Numbered from the stretch's first letter, positions 27,458-37,790 are shown. The stretch is DNA of 64,000 nt from Rhizobium sp. CF080 (GCF_000282095.2 NZ_AKKC02000005.1:248001-312000); one strand, 5' to 3'. Made by a program: numbers and translations. The notes: generated from the letters alone by a model not told the origin.

Positions 27458-29419
27458 GTGAAGTTGAACAAGGTCGCTCTCGTCATCACGCCGATCGTGC
27501 CGATCGTTCTTGTCGCGATCGGCGCCACCGGCATCGAAACCTGGCTCGCGGCATTCGGCAAAACCGACGCGGCCCGCCTGGCGTTGGGACGCATTGGCCT
27601 CGCAACTCCCTACTTAAGCGCAGCCGCAATTGCGTTGACCCTCCTGTTTGCCGTAGCAGGATCGAACCGCGTCAAATCGGCGGCGTGGGGTGTAGTGATC
27701 GGTTGCGTGGCAACCGTAGCTATCGCAAGTGCACGTGAGACTTTCCGCTTGGCTACGATCGCCGATCAAGTACCTCCTGGCACATCGCCGACGGCATGTC
27801 TCGACCCTGCGACGGCCGTTGGTGCGATTACCGTGCTATTGGCAGGATGCTACGCGCTGCGCGTCGCCATGATTGGCAATTCAGCGTTCCCCAAGCGCGA
27901 GCCTCGACGGATTGTCGGCAAGCGGGCGCTGCACGGCGAGGCTCACTGGATGAAGCTATCGGATGCGGCAAAACTGTTTCCCGAGGCCGGCGGGATTGTC
28001 ATCGGTGAGCGCTACCGGGTCGACAGAGACGGCGTTGCGTCGCTGTCCTTCCGCGCCGATAGCGTTGAGACCTGGGGCGCGGGGGGCAAATCCTCGCTCC
28101 TCTGCTTCGATGGGTCCTTCGGTTCGTCACACGGCATCGTCTTTGCCGGCTCCGGGGGCTTCAAGACGACGTCGATCACGATTCCGACGGCGCTGAAATG
28201 GGGTGGGGCGCTCGTCGTCCTCGATCCCTCTCACGAGGTGGCGCCCATGGTGTCGCGACATCGGAAGGACCTTGGCCGAATTGTCCGCGTCCTCGATCCC
28301 AGAAAGTCCTTGACCGGGTTCAACGTGCTCGACTGGATTGGCGGGACTGGAGGGACGAAGGAGGAAGACATTGCAGCGGTCGCCTCATGGATCGTCAGCG
28401 ACAGCGGCCGCGTGACGGCCCCGCGAGACGACTTCTTCCGGGCGTCGTCCCTGCAGTTGCTGACAGCGATGATCGGAGACGTTTGCCTGTCCGGACACAC
28501 CGCCAAGGAGGACCAGACGTTGCGTCAGGTTCGGCGCAACCTCTCCGAGCCAGAACCGAAGCTGCGTCAACGATTGCAGGAAATCTACGACGACTCCCAA
28601 TCCGATTTCGTGAGAGAGAACATTGCGGCCTTCGTGAACATGACTCCTGAGACCTTCAGCGGAGTTTATGCCAATGCGATCAAGGAGACCCATTGGCTGA
28701 GTTACGCAAACTATGCAGCGCTGGTGTCCGGGTCGGGCTTCACGACAGAGGACGTCGCCGATGGCCAGACCGATGTGTTTATCAACCTCGATCTGAAGGC
28801 GCTCGAGACGCATCCTGGGCTCGCGCGGGTCATCATTGGATCGCTTCTCAACGCAATCTACAATCGCGATGGAACGATGAACGGCCGAGCTCTTTTTCTC
28901 CTCGACGAAGTTGCACGGCTTGGATACATGCGAATACTGGAAACAGCTCGCGATGCCGGTCGCAAGTACGGCATAACCCTGACGATGATCTATCAGTCGA
29001 TCGGACAGATGCGCGAAACCTACGGCGGTCGCGACGCGGCCAGCAAATGGTTCGAAAGCGCGAGTTGGATATCGTTTGCGGCGATCAACGATCCCGAGAC
29101 TGCGGAGTATATATCAGGACGGTGCGGTCTGACGACGGTCGAGATCGATCAGGTCAGCCATAGCTTCCAGTCAAAGGGATCATCGCGAAGCCGATCGAAA
29201 CAGTTGGCCGCCCGCCCGCTGATCCAACCACATGAAGTGCTGCGTATGCGGACCGACGATCAGATCGTTTTCACCGCCGGCAACCCTCCGCTGCGATGCG
29301 GACGTGCGATCTGGTTTCGACGCCCGGAGATGAGGGCCCGGATAGATCAGAAAAAGCTCGCAGCGGCAATTGAGCGGATCAAGGGCAAAAAGCAACCGTG
29401 CGACGGGGCACCGGATTGA
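27458..29419 (+). CDS. traG: Conjugal coupling protein TraG (VirD4 family)
   Basis: About 653 residues from GTG 27458, with GGAGG at 27445-27449. N-terminal membrane helices (residues 1-130) are followed by the VirD4 ATPase domain: Walker A (AGSGGFKTT, about residue 235), VVLDPSHEVAPM, Walker B (LFLLDEVARLG) and TLTMIYQSIGQM. The coupling protein delivers the relaxase-DNA complex to the pore. It is intact although traA is absent here, so it could serve a relaxase encoded elsewhere. Confidence 0.95.
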   Translation: MKLNKVALVITPIVPIVLVAIGATGIETWLAAFGKTDAARLALGRIGLATPYLSAAAIALTLLFAVAGSNRVKSAAWGVVIGCVATVAIASARETFRLATIADQVPPGTSPTACLDPATAVGAITVLLAGCYALRVAMIGNSAFPKREPRRIVGKRALHGEAHWMKLSDAAKLFPEAGGIVIGERYRVDRDGVASLSFRADSVETWGAGGKSSLLCFDGSFGSSHGIVFAGSGGFKTTSITIPTALKWGGALVVLDPSHEVAPMVSRHRKDLGRIVRVLDPRKSLTGFNVLDWIGGTGGTKEEDIAAVASWIVSDSGRVTAPRDDFFRASSLQLLTAMIGDVCLSGHTAKEDQTLRQVRRNLSEPEPKLRQRLQEIYDDSQSDFVRENIAAFVNMTPETFSGVYANAIKETHWLSYANYAALVSGSGFTTEDVADGQTDVFINLDLKALETHPGLARVIIGSLLNAIYNRDGTMNGRALFLLDEVARLGYMRILETARDAGRKYGITLTMIYQSIGQMRETYGGRDAASKWFESASWISFAAINDPETAEYISGRCGLTTVEIDQVSHSFQSKGSSRSRSKQLAARPLIQPHEVLRMRTDDQIVFTAGNPPLRCGRAIWFRRPEMRARIDQKKLAAAIERIKGKKQPCDGAPD

Positions 29420-29489
29420 TGACCGACCACCAGCTCGAGGTCCGCCGCGGGGCGCCGAGAGCTGCTACCCAACGCGCTGCTTTCTGATC

Positions 29490-29519
29490 AAAGAAAGGCC
29501 CCGCCCGAGTGGCGGAGCC
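29490..29519 (-). terminator. Terminator after the DUF736 gene
   Basis: Arms 29497-29505 and 29511-29519 pair (one mismatch) around a 5-nt loop. Read leftwards, they are followed by TTTCTTT. It sits 10 nt beyond the DUF736 stop and also lies between that gene and the convergent traG. Confidence 0.7.
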
Positions 29520-29528
29520 TCACGGGCC

Positions 29529-29840
29529 TTAGTCGTGGCTCGGACGGGACCAGATCAGGTGGTAGCCGTCCTCGCCGTTGACTTCGGTGAGTCTGGCATT
29601 GATTGGGGCAGGAAAGCTCGGGTCGTCGAGCTTGACTGACAGGTACTCGCGGTCGCTCTCGGCGGAGCGCTTCTGCCAAGCGGCGCCAAGCTCGACATTG
29701 CCGGCGTAGACGCGGAAGTGCGGGCCGGCGTCAGAAGGGTTCTCGATCCGGCCGATGCGAGCCTTGACGTTGAGAGCAAGAGTGCGGATCGAGCCGGAAA
29801 AGCCGTTTTCGGTGGAGGTGAATGTGCCGATGATAGCCAT
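29529..29840 (-). CDS. DUF736 family protein
   Basis: About 104 residues. [18 protein letters not shown], the AAWQKRS segment and [12 protein letters not shown] match the DUF736 family, common on alphaproteobacterial plasmids near transfer genes and of unknown function. I chose ATG 29840 rather than 29846, because the AGGA box is well spaced from it. It is followed by a hairpin terminator. Confidence 0.88.
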   Translation of the reverse strand: MAIIGTFTSTENGFSGSIRTLALNVKARIGRIENPSDAGPHFRVYAGNVELGAAWQKRSAESDREYLSVKLDDPSFPAPINARLTEVNGEDGYHLIWSRPSHD

Positions 29841-30476
29841 GTCCATTTCCTTTCGTTGTTCGGGCCGCGCCTACCGCGGCCTCGATGGCAGTCGCAAAGA
29901 CCGGAGACGATCGGAGCGCACCAGATAAGGCCGAAATGCAATGGAGGACGGCAAGTCGCAAATTTGTTAGTGGGCGAGGAGGGCGACAACCCGGGATCCC
30001 CAATCGGACCTTCGAGTGGGACGGGTTCCGGCCGGGGTAAGAAATGAACGCGCTGGCCGTTGCGGGAGAAGGATCGAGGCATCGCCGTTCTCCGGTCAGA
30101 CAAGCCTCATCGAGCTCCCAGATGGAGCGCCTGAGATGTTGGGAGGAATTGGCTGTGGCGATCACGCACGGTTTGCGCCTCCCTATACCATCGCTACCGG
30201 TGAAACCGCTTACTCCCGACGATAGCCGGTGACTACTCTGCTCCGCTATCGCAGACCGGGACGCGCTGCAAATGTCGCAATCTGCGGCCTCATCGCACGG
30301 CGCTTTTCCGGGATGCCCCATCGGTCAGAAGAGAAAGCTGTTATTGCCAAAACGGGCCGGCCGGCAAGCCGCGGCCTGGCATCGCCGAGGCGGTCGACTT
30401 GGAGCGGGTTGAACCGGAGAATGCGGCAACGATCCGCATGACTGATTGAAGTGCTTTGGAAAACAGGGGTCAAGGA
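29841..30476. other. No supportable gene
   Basis: About 0.6 kb with short open frames on both strands, none showing a known domain. Its position, between a plasmid-type DUF736 gene and the metabolic block, suggests a junction between backbone and cargo. Confidence 0.45.
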
Positions 30477-30941
30477 TCACAAGAAGACCGTCTCGTCAAG
30501 CGTGTAGTAGAATCTGCCCTTTTCTCTCGCTGCACCAATGCCGTCGTAAAATGCGATCGCATTCTCATTGGCACTCGAGACGCCCCATTTGAGACGGAAG
30601 CAACCGAGGGCGCGGGCTTCCTTGCAAAGCGCCGCCACCAGCTCACGCGCTGTGCCCTGCCGCCGATGCGCTTCATCAACTATCAGCTGATTCATATACA
30701 GCATCGGCATGTTGCGGAATGTGAATTCCTGCAGGAAATAAAGGGCAAAACCGACAACTTTTCCCTCGGCGTTTTCGCTGATCAGCATGTGATAGGCTGG
30801 AACCGACCTGTCGAAACCCAACCGGACCAAAGCCTCTTCATCAATAGAGAAGATATCGCCGTAGCCCTCGAGCTCGGCATGTTGCTTCATGAGCGCCAAA
30901 ACGTCTGTCAGGTCGTTTTTATCGAACTTGCGAACCGCCAT
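30477..30941 (-). CDS. GNAT-family N-acetyltransferase
   Basis: 154 residues. The GNAT fold is clear: KVVGFALYFLQEF (beta-4), LYMNQLIVDEAHRRQGTARELV (acetyl-CoA loop R-x-x-G-x-A, about residues 95-100), then SSANENAIAFYDGIGAA and the C-terminal strand. It resembles the diamine/amino-acid acetyltransferase branch (FRNMPMLYMNQL). It is 133 nt downstream of, and in the same direction as, the PLP enzyme, so it may be the last gene of that operon. The substrate is unknown. Confidence 0.88.
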   Translation of the reverse strand: MAVRKFDKNDLTDVLALMKQHAELEGYGDIFSIDEEALVRLGFDRSVPAYHMLISENAEGKVVGFALYFLQEFTFRNMPMLYMNQLIVDEAHRRQGTARELVAALCKEARALGCFRLKWGVSSANENAIAFYDGIGAAREKGRFYYTLDETVFL

Positions 30942-31074
30942 CTGTCGTCCTCCGGCGTCGAATGGACGTATGGATCGGCCGATTTTAGCAGGAAGGGAGG
31001 TGCCACAAACTGGAACTTTTCACAAAATTTGTACAATCCAGATGTTCAATATCAACGGAACCCAATGCTTTCCA

Positions 31075-32256
31075 TCAGTTTTGCCACCGGTCCTCTTTGT
31101 AACCATGTGACGTCACGATAAGGACGACCGACGCATCATCGGTGATCACCGACCGCTTACGAAGGGCGTGGAGGCCAGCGAGTGCGATCGCACTGGAGCT
31201 CTCAACGAACAGGCCGGCTCTCGCCAGATCGGTTTGCGCCGCGGTTGTTTCGTCGGTGCTCGGGGCGACCACCGCTCCTTTCGAGCGCTCAAGTGCGTCG
31301 ATTGCCTGATAGGTGACCGTCGCCCCTGCCAAAGAGCGAAGTGGCGAGCGGCCATCAAAGTGGCCAAAATAGTCTTCTCCTGCAAGAACCCTGGAAATCC
31401 GCGGGAATGGTTCAGCTGCATGGATTCGAGGCAGCTTACTGACGAGACCTGCAGAAGCAAGGTCGCTATATCCCCTGGCCACTCCCCAAAGCAAATCCGC
31501 GCGGGATACCGGCACAATGATGTCGGTCGGGGGGTCGGTTTCCGAGGCGAGATAAAGTTCGAGGGCAATCGTTCTCAGCCCATCGACGGCAAACGGGTTG
31601 CTACCGACGGCCGGGACCGCGAAATTGGTTGCCGGGTACCATTCGCCCATCATGGTGTGGGCCGAAACCAAATCCCACCGAGCTGCGGCACTCGGTGCCA
31701 CGATGATTTCGGCGCCATGAAGTTCGATCGCTCTTCGCCAAGCCTGCCCGATATCCGCGGTCGTCACCACGACGCAGCCGAGGCCGGCATTGGCCGCGAA
31801 CGCAGCGAGCGACGCTCCGGCATTTCCGCTAGAGGCGACGGCGAGCTTCTTGACACCGATGTCTCGAGCCCGCCGAACGAGGGCTGCGCTCATCCGATCC
31901 TTGTGCGAGCCAGTGGGATTCGGCGCCTCATTCTTGACCCGCAGCCGCGTCAGACCATGTTGTGCAGCCAGATCGGGGAGGTCGATGAGAGGTGTATTGC
32001 CTTCGCCGAGATGCGAGGAGCCGGGATAGGCGAGCCAGCAAGCAATATCATCGAGGCCCCCCAAGCCAGGCAAGCTCGCGAAGTCCGGAGCAACACTCGC
32101 CGGGGTGCCGGCGTCTGCGCAGTCGGGGCAACCGAAGAAATAGTCGTTGATCGGCCAGAGCCTTCGGCACTTGATACATCGCATGCCGGAAAGCAACGGA
32201 CTTGGCTTGCCGAACCGAACTGGCCCCCTCATCGGGGCGCTCCTGCCTGTCATCAT
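31075..32256 (-). CDS. Threonine-synthase-like PLP-dependent enzyme (fold type II)
   Basis: 393 residues. An N-terminal zinc ribbon (CIKC near residue 27 and CPDC near 43) is followed by GEGNTPLIDLP, then NPTGSHKDR with the PLP lysine at K119 and the SSGNAGASLAAFAA loop. Archaeal-type threonine synthases share this. The next gene upstream is a DoeB-like deacylase and the operon also encodes an importer, so a degradative beta-elimination on an imported amino acid seems more likely than threonine synthesis. It starts 12 nt after the deacylase stop. Confidence 0.85.
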   Translation of the reverse strand: MMTGRSAPMRGPVRFGKPSPLLSGMRCIKCRRLWPINDYFFGCPDCADAGTPASVAPDFASLPGLGGLDDIACWLAYPGSSHLGEGNTPLIDLPDLAAQHGLTRLRVKNEAPNPTGSHKDRMSAALVRRARDIGVKKLAVASSGNAGASLAAFAANAGLGCVVVTTADIGQAWRRAIELHGAEIIVAPSAAARWDLVSAHTMMGEWYPATNFAVPAVGSNPFAVDGLRTIALELYLASETDPPTDIIVPVSRADLLWGVARGYSDLASAGLVSKLPRIHAAEPFPRISRVLAGEDYFGHFDGRSPLRSLAGATVTYQAIDALERSKGAVVAPSTDETTAAQTDLARAGLFVESSSAIALAGLHALRKRSVITDDASVVLIVTSHGYKEDRWQN

Positions 32257-32268
32257 CTTCTGACCGAA

Positions 32269-33348
32269 TTAGACATCGTTCACCAAAGTGCATAGTTCGT
32301 CGCCCCTGCCGACCAAGGCGGGGATATGACAAGACAGGATATAGCCAGAGGATTCGAAGCGAACTTCCTCGGGCTTGCGCATCGGGAAGTCCGGGAAGTG
32401 GATCAACCCGGCGACCTTCCCGGGTGAGACGTGTTCCCCGAGTTTGATGCGGGGCTCGAATATACCCGCGACGTCCGCATGCAGACGATCGTGTGGCCCC
32501 TTCTTCACCCAGCGTGTGGATGCGCCGGTTGGCAGGGCTGTGGACTGCAGTATTCCGAATTGACTTAGGATCCTCCGCACCCCCTCCGTGGCAAGCTGCA
32601 GGCCGCGCTGGGACAAGGTCTCGCCGCCGCCGAGCTCGGCCGTCAGGCACGGTATCCCTTGCCGAGTGCATTCTCCGGCGAGTGTGCGGGCTCCCCCTCC
32701 ACCCTTGCCGCTACTCACGAAGCTGATAGGGGCGCCGAACCATTCGGCCAACCGTGCCAGTTCCGTGGTCTCATGTTCATTGCGTCCCTCCCTCACGAGA
32801 GCGCAGGGGATGAATTCCGAGGAACGCCCGCCGGCATGCAAGTCGATCACCAGATCGGTGAGGGGCAAAAGAACCGAACTGACATAGTGTGCGGTTACTT
32901 GCGTGGGACTGCCGAGTGGGTCGCCTGGAAAGCACCGATTGAGGTTGGCTCCATCAAGCGGAGAGGATCGTCTCCCTGCCATGACCGCCGGAAAATTGAG
33001 CGACGGCAGGATCAAGACCCGGCCTCGCACCGAAGAGGCCTCCAGATCCCGGGCGAGGTTCATCAATGCAACGATCCCCTCATATTCGTTGCCATGATTT
33101 CCGCCCACCAATAGCGCTGTTGGACCTTCGCCGTTTTTCACCGAGATCACCGGGATCGGAACGTAACCGTAGCCATTGGTTTCGTTCGAATGATAGAGGC
33201 GTAGAAATCCATCGTGCTTGCCATCCTCGTCATAATCGAAAGGCGTCGCGACCGGCGTCTCCATCGGATGGGCGGCCATCTCATAGTCTCGAAGAGCGGG
33301 TTCGGCATGAATTGCCCGGTTAGGTATTGACGATTGATCATGCGGCAA
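32269..33348 (-). CDS. DoeB-like N-deacylase (succinylglutamate desuccinylase/aspartoacylase family)
   Basis: 359 residues. Zinc-binding motif GGNHGNEYEG (H and E), a third ligand in VIDLHAGG, and the catalytic glutamate region TAELGGGE are present. The overall sequence closely follows DoeB, the deacetylase of N-acetyl-2,4-diaminobutyrate in ectoine breakdown (KNGEGPTALLVGGNHG, then DGANLNRCFPG). No other ectoine genes (doeA, eutBC, eut transporter) are nearby, so a different N-acylated diamino acid is a reasonable substrate. It overlaps the permease end by 11 nt. Confidence 0.85.
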   Translation of the reverse strand: MPHDQSSIPNRAIHAEPALRDYEMAAHPMETPVATPFDYDEDGKHDGFLRLYHSNETNGYGYVPIPVISVKNGEGPTALLVGGNHGNEYEGIVALMNLARDLEASSVRGRVLILPSLNFPAVMAGRRSSPLDGANLNRCFPGDPLGSPTQVTAHYVSSVLLPLTDLVIDLHAGGRSSEFIPCALVREGRNEHETTELARLAEWFGAPISFVSSGKGGGGARTLAGECTRQGIPCLTAELGGGETLSQRGLQLATEGVRRILSQFGILQSTALPTGASTRWVKKGPHDRLHADVAGIFEPRIKLGEHVSPGKVAGLIHFPDFPMRKPEEVRFESSGYILSCHIPALVGRGDELCTLVNDV

Positions 33349-35152
33349 GGCGGACCCCTCCCTTTCGGCGCGTCAACTCTGAAATCAGAATTATGATGCT
33401 CATGAATACGAGCAGCAGGCTTGCAACGGCGGCCAGACGGGGGCTCACCGAGAGAAGGGCGTCCTCATACATGAGCTTGGGCAGGGTCGTGATGCGACCC
33501 CCGGTGACAAAAAGCGCAATCGTCAACTCGTCAAAGGAGATGATGAACGCAAACATGAAGGAGGCGATGACCCCGGACCGGATCAGCGGAAACGTGACGC
33601 GGCGGAAGGTTGTTGTCCCGTCCGCACCCATCGTGGCGGCGGCATGGTCGAGATTGCGGTCATATCCCTTGAGGATAGCAAGCACGGTCACAATGACATA
33701 TGGGATCACGATCACCGTGTGCCCCAGGACGACTGCGAACGTGGTGCCGGCGATACCGAGGCGCGAGAAAAGAAAGAACAGGCCGACAGCGATAAAGATG
33801 TTCGGCACGATCATTGGCGCGACGACTAATCCGAAAAGAGCCGATTTGCCCGCGAAGCTGTTGCGAGAGAGAGCAAAGGCGCATGGCAACGCGATGAACA
33901 TCGCGACCGTGGCGGTCGTGAGTGCGACGAGGAAAGATCTTGCCGCAGCGTTGAGCCACACTGGAGAGTCAAACACCGACCGGTACCATTGCAGCGAGAA
34001 GAGCTTTGGCGGCCAGGTCAGGAAAGCTTCGGATGTGAAAGAGACCGGCAGCACGAAAAGGGTAGGAAGCGCGAGGAACCCGAGGGTGAGCGTACAGGCC
34101 GCATAAAGGCCGAGCCGAGAGCCGGCGCCCATAGCCCTTTTTCCGCGTCTGAGCGTCGAAAATACGGAGATCAACCCGTCAGTGATGTAAGCCAAAGCCC
34201 ATGTGATCGCATTCCCGGCCCGGACAGAACATCGCCGGACCCGGGAGCCTGCGGCGCGCTTTGGACCCCGCGCGTTCCCGCCCATGACGGACAGACCGAA
34301 GATGCGGTCATAGAACAGGAAGATCACCATGAGGATCATGACAAGCAGGACGCCGATCGCGCCAGCGAACTGCCAGTTCAAGACTTCCCGGATCTGGAAA
34401 ATTATGAGCTGGACGATCATCGTATTTTGAGGGCCGCCCAGGAGCGCCGGCGTGATGAAGAAGCCGAGTGAGGTGATGAAGACCAGGAGCGCCGCCGACG
34501 CAACGCCGGGCATCGTCAAAGGGAAATAGATACGCCAGAACCGCGTTCCGCCTCTGGCGCCCATCGTCGCGGCGGCCTTGGAGAGATTGGGGTCAACGCT
34601 TTCCATCACCGCCAGGAGGGTCAAAATCGCAAGCGGCATGAGGGCATGTGTCATGCCGATCATGACGCCTGCGAAATTGTAGATCATCTGCAGTGGAGCA
34701 TCGGTGATGCCAGCTGCCATCAGAATTTGATTGACGGCGCCCTTTCGGCCGAGAAGCACGATCCATGCGAATGTCCGCACGAGGAAGCTTGTCCAGAACG
34801 GCATGAGGACGAGGATGATGAGCCAGTTGCGGGCCGATCCGCGCGAGATCGCCAGAAGATAGGCCACGGGGTAAGCTCCGGCCACGCATAACAGCGTCGT
34901 GCAGATGGCAACCTTGATGGTGGTCAGCAGGACCCTTCCATAGAGTGGGACCTCGACCAGTCGCTTGTAGTGCTCCAAAGATGGAAGGCCCTGACTATCG
35001 AGAAAGCTTATGCCCAGCAGCATCACGACAGGGACGACAAAGAGGGCGATGAGGAATATGGCAACCGGTCCAGTCTGCCCGTAAAGCCGGTTCCATCTCG
35101 GCCAGACGCGAGGACGCAAGGCAGGTTCCGCGAAAGCATCCACACGAGCCAT
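33338..35152 (-). CDS. ABC transporter permease, two domains fused (PotB-PotC type)
   Basis: 604 residues, twice the usual size. Residues about 1-290 form one permease with the coupling loop AAATMGARGGTRFWRIYFPL. After a charged linker (about 290-330), residues 330-604 form a second with AAATMGADGTTTFRRVTFPL. In most polyamine-type importers these are separate PotB and PotC proteins. It overlaps the ATPase stop by one base and the deacylase start by 11 nt. About 12 membrane helices are visible. The substrate is unknown. Confidence 0.92.
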   Translation of the reverse strand: MARVDAFAEPALRPRVWPRWNRLYGQTGPVAIFLIALFVVPVVMLLGISFLDSQGLPSLEHYKRLVEVPLYGRVLLTTIKVAICTTLLCVAGAYPVAYLLAISRGSARNWLIILVLMPFWTSFLVRTFAWIVLLGRKGAVNQILMAAGITDAPLQMIYNFAGVMIGMTHALMPLAILTLLAVMESVDPNLSKAAATMGARGGTRFWRIYFPLTMPGVASAALLVFITSLGFFITPALLGGPQNTMIVQLIIFQIREVLNWQFAGAIGVLLVMILMVIFLFYDRIFGLSVMGGNARGPKRAAGSRVRRCSVRAGNAITWALAYITDGLISVFSTLRRGKRAMGAGSRLGLYAACTLTLGFLALPTLFVLPVSFTSEAFLTWPPKLFSLQWYRSVFDSPVWLNAAARSFLVALTTATVAMFIALPCAFALSRNSFAGKSALFGLVVAPMIVPNIFIAVGLFFLFSRLGIAGTTFAVVLGHTVIVIPYVIVTVLAILKGYDRNLDHAAATMGADGTTTFRRVTFPLIRSGVIASFMFAFIISFDELTIALFVTGGRITTLPKLMYEDALLSVSPRLAAVASLLLVFMSIIILISELTRRKGGVRLAA

Positions 35153-36249
35153 TACGCAGCCTCCATCAAGGAGGGAGACAAGACCCTGCCGACATCATCG
35201 TCCCAGCCGATCGTAAGCGGCTCACCCTTGCGCACGCGCTGAGACCCACTCGTCAATAGTGATATCTTCAAGGTAGCGTCCCCGATGCCGACAAAAAGCT
35301 TGGTGATGGCGCCCGAGACGACAACTTCGGACACACGTCCCTGAAGACGATTTGCCTTGTTCTCGGCATCTGCGTGAATGCCAATCGACTCCGGCCGAGT
35401 AAAATAGACGATATCAGGACCGTGGGGACGGGGCGCCGTGGACCGTGTCCTAACCGTTCCGAAGCCCGGCAATTCCAGGACAAGGCACCCGGCCTCCTCA
35501 CCGGTGACCCTACCTGGGATCAAGTTTGATTCGCCGAGGAAATCTGCAACAAACAGGCTCTTCGGTCGGAAATAGAGCTCGTCTGGCGTACCGATTTGCT
35601 CGATCCGCCCCTGGTTCATCAGGCAGATGCGATCGGACATCACCATCGCTTCTTCCTGGTCGTGCGTCACGTAAAGCACAGTCATTCCGAGCTGCCCGTG
35701 CAGCCTCTTGATCTCGAGTTGCAGGTGATCGCGCAATTTCTTGTCGAGTGCACCTAAGGGTTCGTCCATCAGGACAATCGAAGGATTGGCAACGAAAGCG
35801 CGCGCCAGTGCGATGCGCTGCTGCTGGCCGCCGGAAAGCTGATTGCAGAACCGCTCGCCGACATGTTCCAGCTTCACCATCTCCAGCGCCCGCTTGATCG
35901 CTCTTGAGCGGTCCGGCGGGCTGACTTTCCGCATCTCGAGCGGGAAGGAGATATTTTCCGCGACGGTCATGTGGGGAAACAGCGCATAGTTCTGGAAAAC
36001 CATGCCGATATCGCGGCCCGATGCGGGAACGTCGGTCGCCTCGCGGCCATCAATCCAGATCTTACCGTCGTCAGGTTGGTTTAATCCGGCGACAGACCAG
36101 AGAAGCGTGGTCTTGCCCGAACCGGACGGACCGAGCATTGTCAAAAACTCTCCGTCGGCCAGGTCGAGATCGACATGGTCGAGGGCCGTGACCGACCCAT
36201 ACCGTTTTGTAAGGCCGCGAATGGTCAGTTTGTGTTTACGTTCTGTCAT
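35152..36249 (-). CDS. ABC transporter ATPase (PotA type)
   Basis: 365 residues. Walker A (GPSGSGKTT, about 40-48), Q-loop ([11 protein letters not shown]), signature (LSGGQQQR), Walker B ([12 protein letters not shown]) and H-loop (VLYVTHDQ) are all intact. A C-terminal TOBE domain (residues 275-360) is typical of spermidine/putrescine and iron importers. It lies between the binding protein and the fused permease. Confidence 0.94.
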   Translation of the reverse strand: MTERKHKLTIRGLTKRYGSVTALDHVDLDLADGEFLTMLGPSGSGKTTLLWSVAGLNQPDDGKIWIDGREATDVPASGRDIGMVFQNYALFPHMTVAENISFPLEMRKVSPPDRSRAIKRALEMVKLEHVGERFCNQLSGGQQQRIALARAFVANPSIVLMDEPLGALDKKLRDHLQLEIKRLHGQLGMTVLYVTHDQEEAMVMSDRICLMNQGRIEQIGTPDELYFRPKSLFVADFLGESNLIPGRVTGEEAGCLVLELPGFGTVRTRSTAPRPHGPDIVYFTRPESIGIHADAENKANRLQGRVSEVVVSGAITKLFVGIGDATLKISLLTSGSQRVRKGEPLTIGWDDDVGRVLSPSLMEAA

Positions 36250-36307
36250 CGTAAAATTCCTCCGAAGCTCGTGGTGGCTGACTGGTCGTGCGCAACACTT
36301 TCGGCCG

Positions 36308-37390
36308 CTATCCGAGCAGCCAGCTTTCGAAGCGCTCTTGCGCCTTGGCGCTATTGTTCCCCCACCATTTCGGATCCATCACGAACATGTCGGCGAAGTA
36401 TTTGGGATTAGTGGGCAGGATGTCGGCGAGCTTCGTTTCGATGAAGTCGAAGGCTCGTGGGTTACAAGGACCACTTGTGGAATATTTGACGAACTCCGCC
36501 TGGCGTTGGCCGGAAGAAGAGAACTCGATGAAATCTCGCATCAGTTCGACATTCGGACCGCCCTTAAGAATGGCGAATCCGGCAAACGAGAACATCGCAT
36601 CTTTCCAGACGATCGTGACTGGCGCTCCATCGTCGATCGCCACCTGGGCCCGGCCATTCCAGGTTATCAGGCAGTCAACCTCGCCCGTCTTCAACATCTG
36701 GGAGGTTTGCGCGCCTCCCGTCCACCAAACGGGGATGTCGTTCCTGATCCTGTCGAGGCTCCTGAAGGCCCGATCGAGATCGAGCGGATAGAGATCCTTC
36801 TTAGCGACACCGTCCGCAAGCAGGGCAGGTTCGAGTGTTCCGCTGGCATGCTTGCGAAGCGAACGCGAACCGGGGACGGCGGCGATGTTCCAGAAATCCG
36901 CAAAGCTCGTCGGCGGCTTCTTGCCCATGGTGTCTGCGCGATAGGCAAGCACCGTGGCATAACCCATAGCGCCGACAAGGAAATCGTTGCGAAGATCTGC
37001 AGGGATCTGGGCGGCGTTCGCCCCGAGCGCCGCGGATCCGGCGACCGTGTCGAGATATTTTTTGTCAGCGAGGACAACGACGTCGCTCATATCGAGCAGA
37101 GCGCCATCCCAGGCGTAGTTGCCTGCGTCGACCATCGCCTTGATCTCGCCAGTCGGTCCATGGGACGATTGGACGCCGATCACGTCGATTCCGGTCGCTT
37201 TGCTGAACGGCTCGAAGAACGCCTTTTTGTAGGCCTCACCGACCGGGCCGCCAGGATCGCGAATGGTCAATGTTCGGCTCTTCGATGAGGCCGCTTTCAC
37301 AAACGGTGCGGCCAGGACGGTGGCGCCTGACAATGCGATAAAGCCACGACGACCGAGAGAATTTGTTCGCGTTTGAGTTGCTGCTTGCAT
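36308..37390 (-). CDS. Periplasmic substrate-binding protein of the ABC importer
   Basis: 360 residues. A twin-arginine signal (LGRRGFIALSGATVLAAPF) suggests export in folded form. The rest matches the PotD/AfuA-like family: AYKKAFFEPFSKATGI, GYATVLAYRADTMGKKPPTSFADFW and GEVDCLITWNGR. It is the first gene of the importer-deacylase-PLP operon and is probably the most highly expressed. Family members bind polyamines, opines or similar cationic molecules; this ligand is not known. Confidence 0.92.
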   Translation of the reverse strand: MQAATQTRTNSLGRRGFIALSGATVLAAPFVKAASSKSRTLTIRDPGGPVGEAYKKAFFEPFSKATGIDVIGVQSSHGPTGEIKAMVDAGNYAWDGALLDMSDVVVLADKKYLDTVAGSAALGANAAQIPADLRNDFLVGAMGYATVLAYRADTMGKKPPTSFADFWNIAAVPGSRSLRKHASGTLEPALLADGVAKKDLYPLDLDRAFRSLDRIRNDIPVWWTGGAQTSQMLKTGEVDCLITWNGRAQVAIDDGAPVTIVWKDAMFSFAGFAILKGGPNVELMRDFIEFSSSGQRQAEFVKYSTSGPCNPRAFDFIETKLADILPTNPKYFADMFVMDPKWWGNNSAKAQERFESWLLG

Positions 37391-37504
37391 TTTTGCTGTA
37401 TCCCCTTATCTCGTTGATCCGTCATCTTGTGCGACGGAATACATGGCAAAACAGTCTGCGATCGGCGCGGAATCCTGGATTCATTGCCTCGGCCAGAAGT
37501 CCCA

Positions 37505-37524
37505 TGTGACACGGCATGTTCACA
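37505..37524. promoter_or_regulatory. Dyad in the importer promoter region
   Basis: TGTGA (37505-37509) and TCACA (37520-37524) form a 5-bp inverted repeat with a 10-nt spacer, about 115 bp upstream of the binding-protein gene. A LysR gene lies immediately upstream in the same direction. A LysR-type site is plausible but unproven. Confidence 0.3.
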
Positions 37525-37790
37525 AAGGTCCCTGGACGAGATCATTTCGATGGGTTGCTAGCCGAACTGCCCGGTATTCATCGGATCGGTCCCTAGACGT
37601 CCAATCGAATTATGTTGGCAATTGATGCCGAACTGTAATGTGAGCTTTGGCTGGAGCCTCCTCGGACGCTCGTCCGGCCGCACTCTTCCGTCGAAAATTC
37701 ATTAAGAATCAGCGCAGTGGCTAAAGCATCCTCAGCAAATCGCCGGGTAGCTCAGTGGTCGGGCTATTTTGGTCATGTCGCTGGATATTT

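Noticed and set aside
33327..34106. 259-codon open frame on the + strand
   Set aside because: Antisense to the fused permease; the composition mirrors membrane-helix codons and no domain is visible.
36002..37288. 428-codon open frame on the + strand
   Set aside because: Lies opposite the ABC ATPase and binding-protein genes, which have full family motifs. High-GC antisense shadow with no domain.
37741..37790. tRNA-like start (GGGTAGCTCAGTGGT)
   Set aside because: The D-arm motif is present, but no anticodon arm, T-arm motif or acceptor closure follows. Too short and unpaired to be a tRNA; at most a fragment.
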